64,000 bases of DNA from Platerodrilus igneus (lineage: Eukaryota; Arthropoda; Insecta; Coleoptera; Lycidae): positions 9,952,001 to 10,016,000 of the forward strand of contig JARFIW010001469.1 in the NCBI GenBank assembly GCA_036346225.1, read 5' to 3'. Of the stretch, positions 21,561 through 33,471 are shown one piece after another. A program made the position numbers and the translations under genes. Every line of letters starts with the position of its first letter. Position 1 is the stretch's first letter. The notes under the pieces are model-generated. The model saw only the letters and a list, made by a program, of their open reading frames with translations, was not told the origin of the DNA and ran no database searches.

Positions 21561-22611
21561 GGTAACAAGGGGAATAACCTACAGTTTACTGATGTACTTT
21601 ATCAAATCAGCCTTTACACAAGCAATTTCCCACGTTTGTTATATTTGAAATCCTCACTAATAACTATTTTCAGATTACTTGAATTACAGTGTATCTAATA
21701 ATTTTTTATAAGACTGAAACCTGTAAAATTATTTATTTCTTTTTGTTATTACTGGATACAAATTATCTATTATTGAATGGAAACATTATGATTTTAGTAT
21801 GTTCAATTTTCCAAAAGAGTAAATTAAAAATGTTAAAACTATCTACTCTGATAGGGTGTCTGTACCTACCCTAAAATTATATTTTGTTACGTTGAATTCT
21901 AACAAAAATCAGCCAAACTATTCGTTTCTAATATATAAAGTACGTTTTAATCAATACCGCGTCCTAAAAATTTTCATCTATTTAAAAATAATACTAAAAA
22001 TGATTTTCGTTCCAAATTTAGTTGTTCATCTAGATAAATTCCGTTTAATTCAAATCCTGTTCAAATGTTTCGCTAATTAGCAATAAAACTGCAATAAAAT
22101 ATTCTATTTGCGTTTAGGTGTTTAAAGACAACGCTTCGTTAGGACAAGGTTGCTTGTTATATGTGGTTTTTCCCTGTAGTACGTCGATCGATAAAGCCCT
22201 GCGCTATACAACGAAAGTTGAATAGTAACGCTTCGAACAACCTGTTGAGATATACACGGGAGATGAACGAAGTGGTGTATTTTGAAACGCGTTCTGTTAT
22301 GTACGATAATGCGGTCTTAAAAATTATTTCTGGTTGTTATCGTAAGTTTATTTAATATGGTTTGGTTATTCTAACATGTAAGGTTTCGCGACGGCTAGAA
22401 ATGTCGGATTTTCTTTGGTCCTACTGCTGCTATGTACTGCTGTGGGTGTACTGCAAGTGCTAACACTATGTACGTGATGTATGGGCCCTGGGGGACTGCC
22501 GCCCCTGTTTGTTAGAAGACAAGTGGAACCCTAAGGTTGTATACACATTTTCTTTTACTACCTGTTTTTGTCTCGTTTCAACAACTATGTGACTAAAAAT
22601 TATTTGCAAGT
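21561..22611. other. non-coding; one possible exon-like segment
   Basis: Mostly AT-rich without a recognised gene. The part 22118-22340 is bounded by an acceptor-like GCGTTTAG and a donor-like CGTAAGTTT and holds a 64-codon frame (22161-22355) of unknown identity. This is weak evidence for an exon. Confidence 0.3.
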
Positions 22612-22832
22612 TAAAATTCTGGTAAACCCCAGTTTTACCCCAACCAAAATTTAAATACACTTTTTTTTGGAATTTGATAAACCACTTCGCTTACTCTTCT
22701 TTGTGTGTGGATGAAATTAAGTTAAAATTGTGCTAAACCCCAGTTTTACCACCACAAAATTTAAATACACATTTTTGGAATTTGATAAACTATTTCGCTT
22801 TCTCCGATTTGTGTGCGGATTGAATTATTATT
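22612..22832 (+). repeat. 111-bp tandem duplication
   Basis: Bases 22612-22722 are repeated at about 22723-22832. Shared landmarks include TAAACCCCAGTTTTACC, ACAAAATTTAAATACAC, GGAATTTGATAAAC and TTTGTGTG.GGAT. The second copy differs at about ten positions and has short indels. Confidence 0.85.
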
Positions 22833-25007
22833 TAGACCAACTATTGAATGTAACTTTACTTGAAATACTAAATTTTAGTAATAATAAATGGAAACTACCG
22901 TGTTCGGATATTTTATGTATTAGATTTTTTTATGCTTACGATAATGCTTTAGAGCTGTTGTTTTTAGCGGGAAAACTTTCTTTTTGCAATGGTTGGTTAA
23001 TTAATTTAGGGGCTAGGGCCCTAAAAACAACAGCTTGCCATGTAACCCTTTGGCTTTGTTTGTACTGTGTTCGGAGTACTAATGTACTTCTGTATATACA
23101 TTTTGTATTTTGCTTTAATTTTAATTATAAGGTTTTCTAGATGTTGGTGGTTAATTTATTTGAATGAGTGCAAGTGTGTTTGGTTTATTTTTATTTCAGG
23201 TCCTCCGTTCTTCTGTTTGGGTATTACTAAAAACCCCGCCCACTCACTGGCTGAGCCCGGACAGTCTTTCTTTTTTTTTGTTAGGCTATGCACGTAGCAA
23301 TTTTAATACTTGCTAAATACAGTGGCATCCAACTTCACTTTATTTTGTTTTCCGTTTAATAAAAGATATTTCAACCCTGTCCTTCTCATAATCTCCCATG
23401 GGGTAACGGCCAGGTTTGACGTCGGCACAACAGTTTTTTATCGTTCCATCTTGTAGGCATAACATTTTTTAGTTCCTTTTAAGATCCGAAGTACTGTGTC
23501 TCACGTGCACTATTATTTTCAAAGATCATTATTATAAGTAAAAATTTAGAACTGTTACAACAGTTTCAACCCTAAATTTTCAAGTTGCACTCATATCATG
23601 AGATGCGAATTATTCTATATCCTCCCTTAGGGCAAGATCTCAAAGCATGTTCTCTTAATAATAAAAATCCGTTACCATATTTCAAAATATTGATGTACCC
23701 AATTCAATGTATTCAACAGTGAAATTAAAGAAACTAGTACAAAATATAACATTTCTAGCATGCATAACACGTGTTCTTTTGGAGAATGTAAGTCACTGTG
23801 GTACTTATTCTAAGTAACAGCTATTCCAAAATTAAAAGTGTTATGTATCATTTGGAAAGAGCTTTCTTCTAATTGGGTCGATCTTAAATTGTCATAATTA
23901 AAGTTGTTACGAACTTTTAAATAGATTTAGATATTTTGAAACAAATTTGAAGGATGCATTTCTAATGTGTGCTTACACAAATAAAGAGTGCAAGTATAGA
24001 AATATCACATTTCTCTTCAAATTGTAAAGCAGTTAATGAGGTAGCGTTAATTTTTTCTATTATGGTAACTTATATCATTACATACTTTTAAAACTCAAAC
24101 ACCAATGAAAAATTTAAAACCCAAAATGCATTTATAACTAGTGTTGCTTCCAAATTAACTCACAACGATGTAATATCATATAAATAAATTCAGTAGGGAT
24201 AAATTTTTAAAATGTTCCGTTAGTATTCTGTAATTGTTAGCTTATTTGATCATATTATAGAAAGACGCCCTTGTTATATTTAGATTTTTAATAAATTTGC
24301 TATTGGTGTCATTACACAATGGCTGTCTTGAAACTGCAGGCTTACTTATTTGTCAAGGAGCCAACAGTAATAAAATACTTTCTATTTTATTGTAGCAACT
24401 AAGCTACATCAACTAAAATGCTTTACTTGGACCTTGTTTAAAGTATTCAATTTTACAAAAGCTAAAGAAACCCCCAACAAAGTCAGAATCAGCATTACGT
24501 TAACCTGTCAATGCATCACGATCTAAAAAGTCATGCATTGATTTAGTTTTATTCATGCACAAATTCAGACTAATTACATCGTATTTCAGCTAATGTTAGT
24601 ATTTCCTACGTCCACTCTATGTACTCGCATGCAGAAATGTGCACCTCCACTCTGAATTTCTATAAAAAGCATGTATGTCAATTTTGAATACTGAACTATG
24701 TTAATATATGTTAACCAAAAGTAACCAAAAAGCTTTGCAGCATGATTTCCAATTTGTACACATACATGCTCTATTTCTACATATAAGACAAACAACATTA
24801 GAGACTAAAGAAATCTATTTTAAAAAGTTCTTTAGACCCAAATGCCATGCTCTGTCACTAATTAAAATAATACTCGCTATAAACATAAAAATTCTATAAA
24901 TGAATACTACAACTTTTAAGTAGTGACAGTTGAAGAAGTTAAGTAAAGCTATATATTACTTCATGCAAACGTACAGTGTGCTGTCTACGGGTAAACCAGA
25001 TACCCAC
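22833..25007. other. non-coding, probably shep intron
   Basis: No gene supported. A 136-codon frame (22730-23140) starts inside the tandem duplication and has no domain. The next shep exon, expected to encode the QQEQDPTNLY region, was not found here or anywhere to the left, so this is treated as intron. Confidence 0.4.
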
Positions 25008-25099
25008 TTTGGCCATCTGCGCCTGGATGTTTTTTGCTACTAAGGCTTTAACTGCACCCTCTGCTGCCGCTGGAGATTCAAAGTCTACAAAACCGTACC
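25008..25099 (-). CDS. shep: shep/RBMS RNA-binding protein, RRM1 second-half exon
   Basis: On the minus strand the exon starts at 25099 after TTGTTTCAG and encodes [20 protein letters not shown], then [11 protein letters not shown]. This is the RNP1 motif (KGYGFVDF) and the C-terminal half of the first RRM of the insect Alan shepard protein, related to vertebrate RBMS1-3. These proteins bind single-stranded or AU-rich RNA. The chosen 3' boundary (AAA before GTGGGT) keeps phase 0 for the conserved QQEQDPTNLY continuation. The frame stays open beyond it (VGIW...), so an alternative downstream donor producing a short insert is possible. The exon is 92 nt with start phase 2, fitting the preceding 59-nt exon. 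Confidence 0.9.
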
Positions 25100-25149
25100 C
25101 TGAAACAATTTAATCAGTAATATTCTATTCTACTTCAATATCCACTTGC
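25100..25149 (-). other. shep: 50-nt GC-AG intron of shep
   Basis: Read on the minus strand the intron begins GCAAGT after exon-end AAAG and ends TTGTTTCAG. A GC donor in an AG|GCAAGT context is the standard form of this rare but genuine class. A GT five bases upstream would break the conserved CKGYGFVDF reading frame, so the GC donor is the one consistent with the protein. Confidence 0.88.
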
Positions 25150-25208
25150 CTTTACATTTATTAGTATTTTTATCTAGGATGGCTTTGGTTGAAATTATTG
25201 CACCATAT
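25150..25208 (-). CDS. shep: shep/RBMS RNA-binding protein, RRM1 middle exon
   Basis: This 59-nt exon starts at 25208 on the minus strand after a T-rich tract ending TTTTTTAG. It encodes YGAIISTKAILDKNTNKCKG, the segment between RNP2 and RNP1 of RRM1. Its first base completes the CA|A codon begun in the exon at 40393, and its last base begins the glycine codon completed after the GC-AG intron. Family members read YG.I.STKAILDK.TN.CKG here, so the match is close to exact. Confidence 0.93.
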
Positions 25209-25261
25209 CTAAAAAAAAAATGCATATTAGACAACTGTTTGAAAATAACAGAATAATTATA

Positions 25262-25650
25262 CAGGGTGTCAGTTTAAAATGATGTACATAGGGATATTGA
25301 AAACGATTTGATACGAGGTTGGTTAAATGAGATAAAAGTTCCATATTATGCTGAGCAACAATCCGGATCTAGTATTTTAGAACTTAATATGATTCAGCAG
25401 ATAAAAGGTGAAAACAGAAAAAAATGCATTTTTTAAAATCTCGAACATTTTACTTATTATGCCAAATACGTTGACCAATTATTTAGGGTAAGGATAGTAG
25501 CATACAAGCTAATCAAAATCAAGCTTAAAAAATGTACGCTTATGGCGTTTTTTCGCAGTCACAGACATCTTTTTTTTAATGGGTGCCATATTGGATTTTT
25601 AAAATGCTCATTAAACATGTTTTTCAATGATATGAAATTTACAGCCCTTG
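25262..25650 (+). repeat. left member of a ~390-bp inverted repeat pair
   Basis: Starting at ACAGGGTGTCAGTTTAAAAT, this segment aligns along its length with the reverse complement of 31515-31905. Shared landmarks include GGGATATTG, CAACAATCC, TTCAGCAGATA, TTTCACTTATTATG-like, TTTAGGGTAAGGATAGTA, GCCATATTGGAT and ATGAAATTTAC. Identity looks like about 65-70 percent. The terminal ACAGGGTGTC resembles DNA-transposon ends. It may be one long terminal inverted repeat of a large element or simply one of two copies of a short repeat in opposite orientation. Confidence 0.7.
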
Positions 25651-26339
25651 TACAAAAATAAAATTTTTTTATTATTTAGAAAATTATAATATTACCTACA
25701 TAAGTACAAATTTTATGCTGATTTACAATGTTTTTACTGCATACTTTGTTTTAAAACGTACTCTGTTTTTCTAAGTCAACAAAACTAAACTTTATAAATT
25801 ATTTTTTAGCAGTGCCTACATTAAAGATATCGAAAACAAACAAAAAATCAATAATTTGTAAGAAAGGATATCTAAAACTTATTCAATTTTGTACATTTTT
25901 TAAATAAGAGATTTAATTTAACATTTAAAGTATATGTTCAAATATGCTACCATTTTCGTGAATGGACAATTGACACTGCCTTTGTTACCGCTTTTCCAAT
26001 CTCCTACGGAAAAGGAATTGCCAGACGGTGAAATATAATAAGGTTTTGGCACCAGCTCGATTTGGCTGATTAGTGGGTCAAGGAGACCAAGCTTGAAGCC
26101 AATAATAACTGATGTTAATAAAATATTGAGCACCAGAACATTGCCAGGAAACCCAAAACTCAAAATACTGAAAGTGACACTGTCATAAGAAAGTGCCTAG
26201 TACCAACAAATATTCAAGTAGCAGTAAATATTAAAGCTCAAAATAACACTATCTATTCTTCCATTAATTTTAACAGTTTCTGTAATCATAAAATACCCTA
26301 TGGTATATACTGAATCTATCCCTCTGTACCTAACATGTA
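25651..26339. other. intronic, nothing recognised
   Basis: AT-rich sequence between the left inverted repeat and the 3' end of the Jockey-like element. An 81-codon minus-strand frame at 25918-26163 has no recognised domain. Confidence 0.35.
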
Positions 26340-28264
26340 TGTATGTTCGACTTTATTATATTAAGAACTTACAGAAAAAATTAGGACTATAACTTAAATA
26401 GATTAAAGTAAGGTCAAAATACACTGACTTCCTCAAGCGAGATTGAAGCTATTAGGCTCTGTCTACCACTTAACTTAGAGTGACAGCACATAGTAAATTA
26501 TATAACAAAACATAATAATTTGTAATGTGGAAAAACAGAATTTCAATCACACATCAGACACACTGTGAGTAGAGCCAATGATAGAAGGAAAGGCTGTAGT
26601 AAAATATAAGTTTTATTACGCTTCGATCGATAAAAGATGTTCAAGGAAGAGTCTGCGAAAACTAAAAATTGTGGGGGCATGTCGAATGTTTAGCGGTATT
26701 GAGTTCCAAAGGAACCTGGAAAGATTGGTGAAAATGTGTGAAAATGTATGTATGGGTGTATGATATCTTGTATTATGACTGCGGTTAGATAGAAGAGAGA
26801 ATTTAGTAAATAAGAGCTTATAAAGAAAAACGGTCATATGAAATTTTTTTCTATCACCAAGCTTAAGTCATCGCATGTCAATGTAGAATGGAGTTACATG
26901 ATCCCGCTTCTTAAGACTGGATGAAACGAACACAACTATTTTGTACTCTCTGAAGTATTTCACTAAGCTCAGTTGAAGCACTTGTGTAAATAATATCACA
27001 ATAGTAAAATATGGCATAATCAAGCTATATACCAGTTGGACCTTAAGTTTTAACATGCCTAAACCTTTTTAGACGATTTAACGAATGCAGCGTACCAAAT
27101 ACCATACGATACGTATGCGTTATTGATTTTTCAGACTCAATTGGTCAATAAAACCCTAGGTCCTTAACAAGTCTGAAAGTTCTATAGTATCCATGCCAAC
27201 GCTCAGCAACGGAGCGATATTAAAATCAATTTTTCAAAGCATTTTTGGAGTTCCGACAAGGATAGCTTTACACTTGGATGGGTCAATTGCAAGTCCGTTA
27301 TTTCTACTCCACCTGAGAATATTCGAAAGATCTTCGTTTATTTTATTGAATGTTATCTGGCTGAAAATGTACATATACTTGAACATCATCTGCATTACAG
27401 TGGTAACGGGAATGAAGAAGGAACTGCGATATGTCTTGGATATATAAACTATATAGGAGAAGACCTAGGGGACTTCCCTGTGGAACACCTGCTTTTAGTT
27501 CTGCTCAATTAGAGAAGGACTTCGAAGCAACAGAGATAACCTGTTGCCTGCGGCCACTAAGGTAAGAGAGAAACCATTAAACTGTTGAATGAGATAAGTT
27601 GCTAAGTTTGTATAATTTAGCACAGAGAATTTCAAATTGACACTATTAAAAGCTAAGCTAAAATCAATTAAAATAAGAATGGTAATATGTTTATTGTCCA
27701 TAGCATGTCTCATATCAGCAACTACTCGAAGCAAAGCTGAGCAGGTACTATGCCCTTTACGAAATCCTGATTGAAAAGTGTCAAAAATAAAGTTTTCTTG
27801 CAAGTATGCTGTAACCTGGTGTGCAGCAATATATTCAAGAGACTGTGACAGAGTAGGTAAAATGCTTATGGGGCGGTAATCACTACGACTAGACGGACAT
27901 GGTTTCTTGAGTAAAAAACAAACAAAAGCCTGCTTCCAAATGATTAGGAAAAGTGTTGGTGCGAAAAGAACTATTTACAATGGAAGTGAAGCTATCAAGA
28001 AAAGAAGAGGTTATGTAGTTCAACATACGAAATGAATTATAATCTTGTCCAGAAGCATTAGACTTCATGCAAAGAATAGAATTCAAAACAACATCAGACG
28101 AGACTGCAAGGAAATTAAATCTAGGAACATGTGGAAGTGGAGAATCAGGTATATTAGTAATAGCTTCACGGACAAATGCAGGATCTAATAGTGAACATTG
28201 AGCAAAAAATGTATTTAAAGAATCTAAACAAAAGTTAACAGGGATAGCATGATTTGCCTTACCA
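26340..28264 (-). pseudogene. Jockey-like non-LTR retrotransposon, 5'-truncated
   Basis: Minus-strand RT motifs occur in the right order. First is an N-terminal segment with KSNASGQDYNSFRML and TNTFPNHLEAGFC (27889-28086). Next is the palm segment QSGFRKGHSTCSALL with LILIDFSLAFNSV (27495-27803). Then comes the catalytic box as NADDVQVYVHF near 27390, in place of YADD or FADD. Then SLKKRDHVTPFYIDM (26868-27056) and a C-terminal LSRFLWNSIPLNIR (26616-26837). At least four frame changes and stops disable it. The endonuclease domain is missing because homology stops at about 28264, exactly where the RTE fragment on the other strand begins. The 3' end is probably the AATAAAGTCGAACATAC stretch near 26340. 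Confidence 0.85.
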
Positions 28265-30025
28265 ATTTGGTTTAGGCACGAGAAACGGCAGAGGAAATAG
28301 ACTGGTAGAATTTTGCGACATGAACAATTTAATCATCACAAACACATTATTTCAACATTATGCTAGAAGACGATATACGTGCAAGATGCCAGGAGATATG
28401 GGAAGATATCAAATAGATTACATTCTTGTTAGAATACGGTTTAGGAATCAAGTAAAAGACTGTAGAAGCTACCCAGAAGCAGATATAGACACTTACCACA
28501 ACATCGTAATTATGAAGGCCGCACTAAAATTTAAAAATTTGAAAAAAGAAACGGAAAAAGGCACTTTGACTTAAAGAAACTAAAAGATAAAGATATTCAA
28601 GAAAGATTCGAAAAAGAGTCAAATGAAAAAGATATCGGGAAAATATCTGATACTAAGGAAGTAGAAACAGAATAGAATAACATTAAATCCAGCCTAGACA
28701 TGGTGGCCAGAGATATTCTAAGATATACACAAAAAGAAAATAAGAAACCATGGGTAACAAAGGATATCCTGAATTTAAAAGAAGAAAGACGAAAATACAA
28801 AAATAAATCAGACGAAACAGGAAAACAGAGATACAAAGCCATAAAATGGGAAATTATTCGCAAATGCAGCAAAAGCTAAAGAACAATGGATTGATGAAAA
28901 GTGCAAAGAGGTACTAACTAAGATGGAAGTAGGAAAGACAGCTGAAGCATACAAACTAATTAGAATCAATTTTAGGGATATAAAACCGTATAGCAAAAAT
29001 ATAAGGGACGCACAAGGAAACGTCATTATAGAAAATGTAGAGAAAGTGAGTAGATGGCAAGAATATATATGGAATTTATATGCAGGAGAAGAACTAACTG
29101 CATTAGAACAGAAATCAGACATTGAAAATGATGACTTGGGATATCCTATACTTAGAGATGAATTTGAATTAGCATTAAAGAGTCTGAAAAACGGTAAGGC
29201 GCCGGGTACAGATAAGGTGCAAGCAGAAACTCTAAAAGTCGCTGGACAAGCAGTAACAGAACGTCTCTTCCAACTTGTAAGCTATATGTATGAGACAGGC
29301 GAGATACCCAAAGATTTCAAACGTAACATCATAGTAACTATACTAAAAAACAAAGGCACGGATAGATGTGAAAATTTTCAAACAATAAGTTTGACAGCAC
29401 ACATGTCAAAAATAATAACTAGAATTGTACAAAGACGAATAGAAAAACGGGTTGAAGAAATACTAGGAGAAGACCATTTTGGATTTAGGCGAAACAGGGG
29501 AAAACGGGAGGCTATCTTAGCTATGAGAGTGATAATGGAGAAAATAATAGAAAAAGGAGACAACGTGTATATTGAGTTTGTAGATCTGGTAAAAGGATTC
29601 GACAATGTAAAATGGAAAAAATGTTCGAAATACTCAAAAAGATTGGAATGAGTTATAGGGATAAACGAATAATACATATCTTATACAAAGAGCAAACAGC
29701 AGTAATAGAATTAGAGCAGGAACGTAGAGAAGTAAACATTACGAAAGGAGTGAGACAGGGATGTTCCCTATCCCCATTAATTTTTAACTTGTACATTGAA
29801 GAGGCAATGAATACTGTCAAATGCAGGAAGACATTTGGAATTATTATACAGAGACAAAAAATTGATATGCTTAGATTTGCAGATGTAATAGCAATATTAG
29901 CATCTAGCAAGGAAGAGTTAGAAGCTGCTCTTAAAGAAATGGAAACAGTTCTAACAGAGAGATACGGCACGAAAATTAACAAAAATAAAACTAAAGTACT
30001 ACTAATGCAAAGGTGGAGAAAATAA
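28254..30025 (+). pseudogene. RTE ORF (endonuclease end + RT), copy 1, broken
   Basis: The end of the apurinic-type endonuclease is in 28254-28574 (RYQIDYILV and the SYPEADIDTYHNIVIM segment, where the catalytic TDH has become TYH). RT follows in 28923-29651, with FELALKSLKNGKAPGTDKV and DHFGFRRNRG. After a frame change, 29612-30025 carries KGVRQGCSLSPLIFNLYIE and FADVIAILASS, where the second Asp of the FADD box is Val. The change from D to V in the active site, together with shifts, makes this copy inert. A decayed C-terminal part with SCEAWTVGEADKKK lies at about 30240-30310. Confidence 0.88.
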
Positions 30026-31514
30026 ATCATAAACAAGAATACAAGTATGTAACACGAACTTACAAGAGATTAAGGATTTCTGCTACCTAGGAAGCCAAAT
30101 AACGCAAGATGGGAGAAGCACAAAAGATATAAAACAAAGATTAGCACAAGGTCGTGCTGCATTTAACAAGAAAAAGCAACTACTGTGTTCAAAGACAACA
30201 AACATAAAAACAAGGAAAATAATGCTTAAAACATATGTATGGAGCACAGCACTGTACAGCTGCGAAGCCTGGACAGTAGGAGAAGCGGACAAGAAAAAGG
30301 TTGAAGCCTTGAGGGAATAGTGCAGAATATATTAGAAGCAGAGATAGGAAAAAAGAGAAGAAGAGGTAGACCTAGGTTAGACTATGCACACAGATAGTGA
30401 AAGATGTAGGCTGTAGGAGTTTCAGGGAAATGTGTAGGCTAGCTCAGAATAGAAATCAATGGAGGTACGCATCCAACCAGTCCCAAGATGGATAAATTAA
30501 CGACGAAGAAACTAATTGCACTTAAACATGATGATTATTATAAGCAACTACAAGTATTGGGTGGGTAATATTCTCGAATAATGGTAATTGTGTGAAAGTA
30601 TTTACTGGAAAACTATTATTTCGGCAAATGTATAAGTGTTGGAGGATCTTGGCAGCCACAGGCTCCCGAATCTCGGTGAAATAGGGCATAAAATTAGAAA
30701 ATAATAGAAGGGAAACCGAGCTGTATACATGCTGTGTGAGAATTTCAGGGAACTATGTAGGCTAGTTCAGAAAATAAATAAGTGCATGTACGTGTCCAAC
30801 CAGTTTTGAGACGGAAACCTAATGACGAAAAAATAAACGCAGATAAATCTGATGATTATTATAAACAATTACAGGTGTTGGTTGTGAAATATCTGCAACT
30901 AATGTTGATAAATCGGCAAATGTTGAAGTGTTGGGGGAACTTGGCAGCCACAGGCTGCTTACCGCCCTTCACAACCACTGAATGTCAGAGAAATAGGGTA
31001 TATAATTGTAAAACAATAGAAAGGAACCGAGCTGCATTGAACAAGAAAGAACAGCGCCTCTGATAAAAGACAACAAACAAACACAGAACAGGAAGTTGTT
31101 GAAACATATGTGTGGAGCACAGCACAGACAGTATGCCTATGAAATACGGGCAGTCTAAAAAGCAGACGGAAGAATGGTAGCAGCCTTTGAAATGTCGTAC
31201 TTCAGATGTATGAGGATGGACAGATAAAGGTAATAACAAATAGGTTATACAAACAGTAGGGGAACAAGGATATCTTTGGAGAAAAAAAAGAAATAGAAGG
31301 GCAGAATACGTTCTAAGGCACTTTTGGGGAATAGTATGGGATATATGACGAGCAGAGATAGGAAAAAAGAGGTGGATGTAGACCTAGATCAGATGGTGAT
31401 AGATGCAGACTGTGCAAATTTCAGGGAAATCTGTAGCTCAGTTCAGAATAGGAAACAATGATGGTACGCGTCTAACCAGTTTCAGGACTGAAGACCTAAT
31501 GATGATGATGCAAA
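28265..31514 (+). mobile_element. RTE composite, copy 1 (5'-truncated, three 3' ends)
   Basis: Homology to the element at 34596 starts abruptly inside the endonuclease domain (28265 corresponds to about 35483) and continues through RT and the complete three-part tail. The coding part ends with a first 3' end near 30545 (AAACATGATGATTATTA). A second degenerate 3' end closes near 30865 (AAATCTGATGATTATTA), and a third finishes at 31514 (GAAGACCTAATGATGATGATG). Compared with copy 2 it lacks about 165 bases around 30312. It retains about 70 bases that copy 2 lost (near 28735-28805), so neither copy is simply derived from the other. No TSD was found; the left side abuts the Jockey remnant and the right side abuts the right inverted repeat. 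Confidence 0.85.
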
Positions 31515-31905
31515 GAGGTAAGTTTCATATTGTTGAAAAGCATTTTCAATGAGTATTTAAAAATGTAAATATCCAATATGGCATATAAAAAAGTTGTCTA
31601 TGCCTGCACAAAATGCAGTAGGGGTAAAACATTTTTAAGCTTAATTTCGATAACCCTGTATGGTACTATCCCTATCCTAAAAATTTTGTCAAAATATTTC
31701 ACATAATAAGTGAAATATTAGAGATTTTCGAAAATGCCCTCTTTTGTTTTTCTTCGTATCTGCTGAACCTTAACATGCTTTGGAAAACTAAACCTGGATT
31801 GTTGTTCAGCATATTAATATGGAATTTCCAATTAACAAACCTTGTATCTCTTATAGTTTCCAATATCCCCATATATATCATCTTAAACTCGACACCCTGG
31901 ACATA
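31515..31905 (-). repeat. right member of the ~390-bp inverted repeat pair
   Basis: This is the reverse complement of 25262-25650, ending on the plus strand in TTAAACTCGACACCCTGG. Its inner edge coincides with the 3' tail of the RTE composite, which appears to have been inserted next to or into it. Together with the left member it brackets 6.6 kb of other elements. Confidence 0.7.
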
Positions 31906-32219
31906 TAGCATGTACAGATTTATAAGTAAAACATTCCTTCTTGCAAGTAAACAAATTTTTAAAAAATTTAGAGCACCCGGTAATGGTATATGACTTTGAA
32001 TTATCTAATCATTGTACTGAAGGCAGATAATCAGTACTCTTTCTATTACTTATGTTGTTTATCCCATAGGTGTTATTATATTAACCAAAGCAATGTTTAT
32101 AAATGTATTTTTTCTGTGACGGGAAAAATTTGACATTTAATGTTTCTTGACAGGTAACAAAATGTCACTTTTTATACTCCCTGTACGTTTGTTGTGGTTT
32201 GTTTAGCATTCTTCTTAAT
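31906..32219. other. intronic, nothing recognised
   Basis: AT-rich shep intron sequence between the inverted repeat and the MITE. Confidence 0.4.
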
Positions 32220-32541
32220 TTTCTTTGGGAATTAAACCACTTACATTTTTTAAAATCAACTTTATTTACGTTTCGATCCATGAGCGTATTGGCTACCTAA
32301 AGAAAGTCGATCCCAGGTCGCAACACAAATTGAAGGCAATCATTCTTTTAAACTTTAAAAATTTTTGCTTTGTGTACTCAAACCAAATATTTCGAACATC
32401 AATAAATCAAAGTCACCTTCAATTTATGTCATAAATGTCAAACTTGAAGTTTTTATTATTTTGACAACGATCCTAGGTCATGGATCGAAACGTAAATAAA
32501 GTTGATTTTAAAGAATATAAGTGGTTTAATTCCCAAAGAAA
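32220..32541. mobile_element. 322-bp MITE with 64-bp terminal inverted repeats
   Basis: The left end TTTCTTTGGGAATTAAACCA and the reverse complement of the right end match over 64 bases with two mismatches, through GTTTCGATCCATGA. The interior (about 190 bp) is AT-rich and non-coding. A miniature inverted-repeat transposable element, mobilised by another element's transposase, explains this best. Flanking bases do not give a convincing TSD, so the superfamily is undetermined. Confidence 0.85.
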
Positions 32542-33062
32542 TTTCTAGTAGCCGATAAATATGCATACATCTATCAATCCCAATGTCTGCAAGATCACGT
32601 CTACTAAACTGAACCAGCACTCCTGTTGTACTATTATGTTTCTTACATTAACTCTATTATGCTTTTGCATTTCAAATCCAACGGTGATGGAAAATAATAA
32701 TTTTGAAATTTCTATATTATTGTTACATTTATTTTTTAATTACTTCTCCTTCTAGTTGAGTATCCTTCCACAATAAAAATTCCTGTTTATACTAGCAGAC
32801 TTTTTTTTAGTTGAATTTAGAAACATTTTGAGGTACACACAGAACTATGAAAATTTAATTACTGCAATTTTAAATAACAATCAAACTTAACTACGGTTTA
32901 ATTTAAGGTATAATTTCTAGAAATACAAGATTCTTTTAAAGATATGCCAATTTAGACACAGCTGTGCACCTACACAAAAATGCATCTGACAAACATTAAA
33001 AACATTTTTTTAAACAATATTTATTCAGTGTTCCCATTTACGTTTACTGCAATTGCAGGTAA
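32542..33062. other. intronic, nothing recognised
   Basis: AT-rich intron sequence; no gene or element seen. Confidence 0.4.
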
Positions 33063-33471
33063 GTAAAAGGTGATTTACTGACCCAATTCGCATTTTTTTG
33101 CAAATGTGTATAAACTTTTTTTTAAATTTTTATGAGACATGTACTCTTGAAACTTGTTATGCAGCTACAGTTAATAAATTAAAACAACACACACCTTTTA
33201 CAGAAACATCTTCGCACTGGTTTGCAAATTTTTTCGAACTTGCATAAGGACACCTTTAGAAAATACTAAAAATGTTTTTTAGCTTCTGTAGCAACTGCAC
33301 TCTTGAAATTTGTTAGGCAGGGTAGGTGTACTTTTACAGAAACGTGTTTGACCCATAAGCAAATTTTTCCAAACGTGCATAAAGACACCTTAAGAAAATA
33401 TTAAAAGCGTTTTTTTACCTTCTAGAATACCTGCACTCTTGAAACTTGTTAGGTAGCTAGCTAGCTAGGAG
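33063..33471 (+). repeat. three imperfect ~135-bp tandem repeats
   Basis: Successive units share TTTTACAGAAAC, GCAAATTTTT(T/C)C, GCATAA.GACACCTT and GCACTCTTGAAACTTGTTA. The two clearest start near 33196 and 33332; an older unit precedes them from about 33063. The last unit ends in a TAGCTAGCTAGC microsatellite just before the RTE fragment. Confidence 0.8.

Noticed and set aside
22730..23140. 136-codon plus-strand frame
   Set aside because: It begins within a tandem duplication, has no domain, and its composition matches the surrounding AT-rich DNA.
28597..29122. Minus-strand Ser/Phe-rich frames
   Set aside because: They are antisense shadows of the RTE coding region, as are those at 29378-30036 and 36432-37205.
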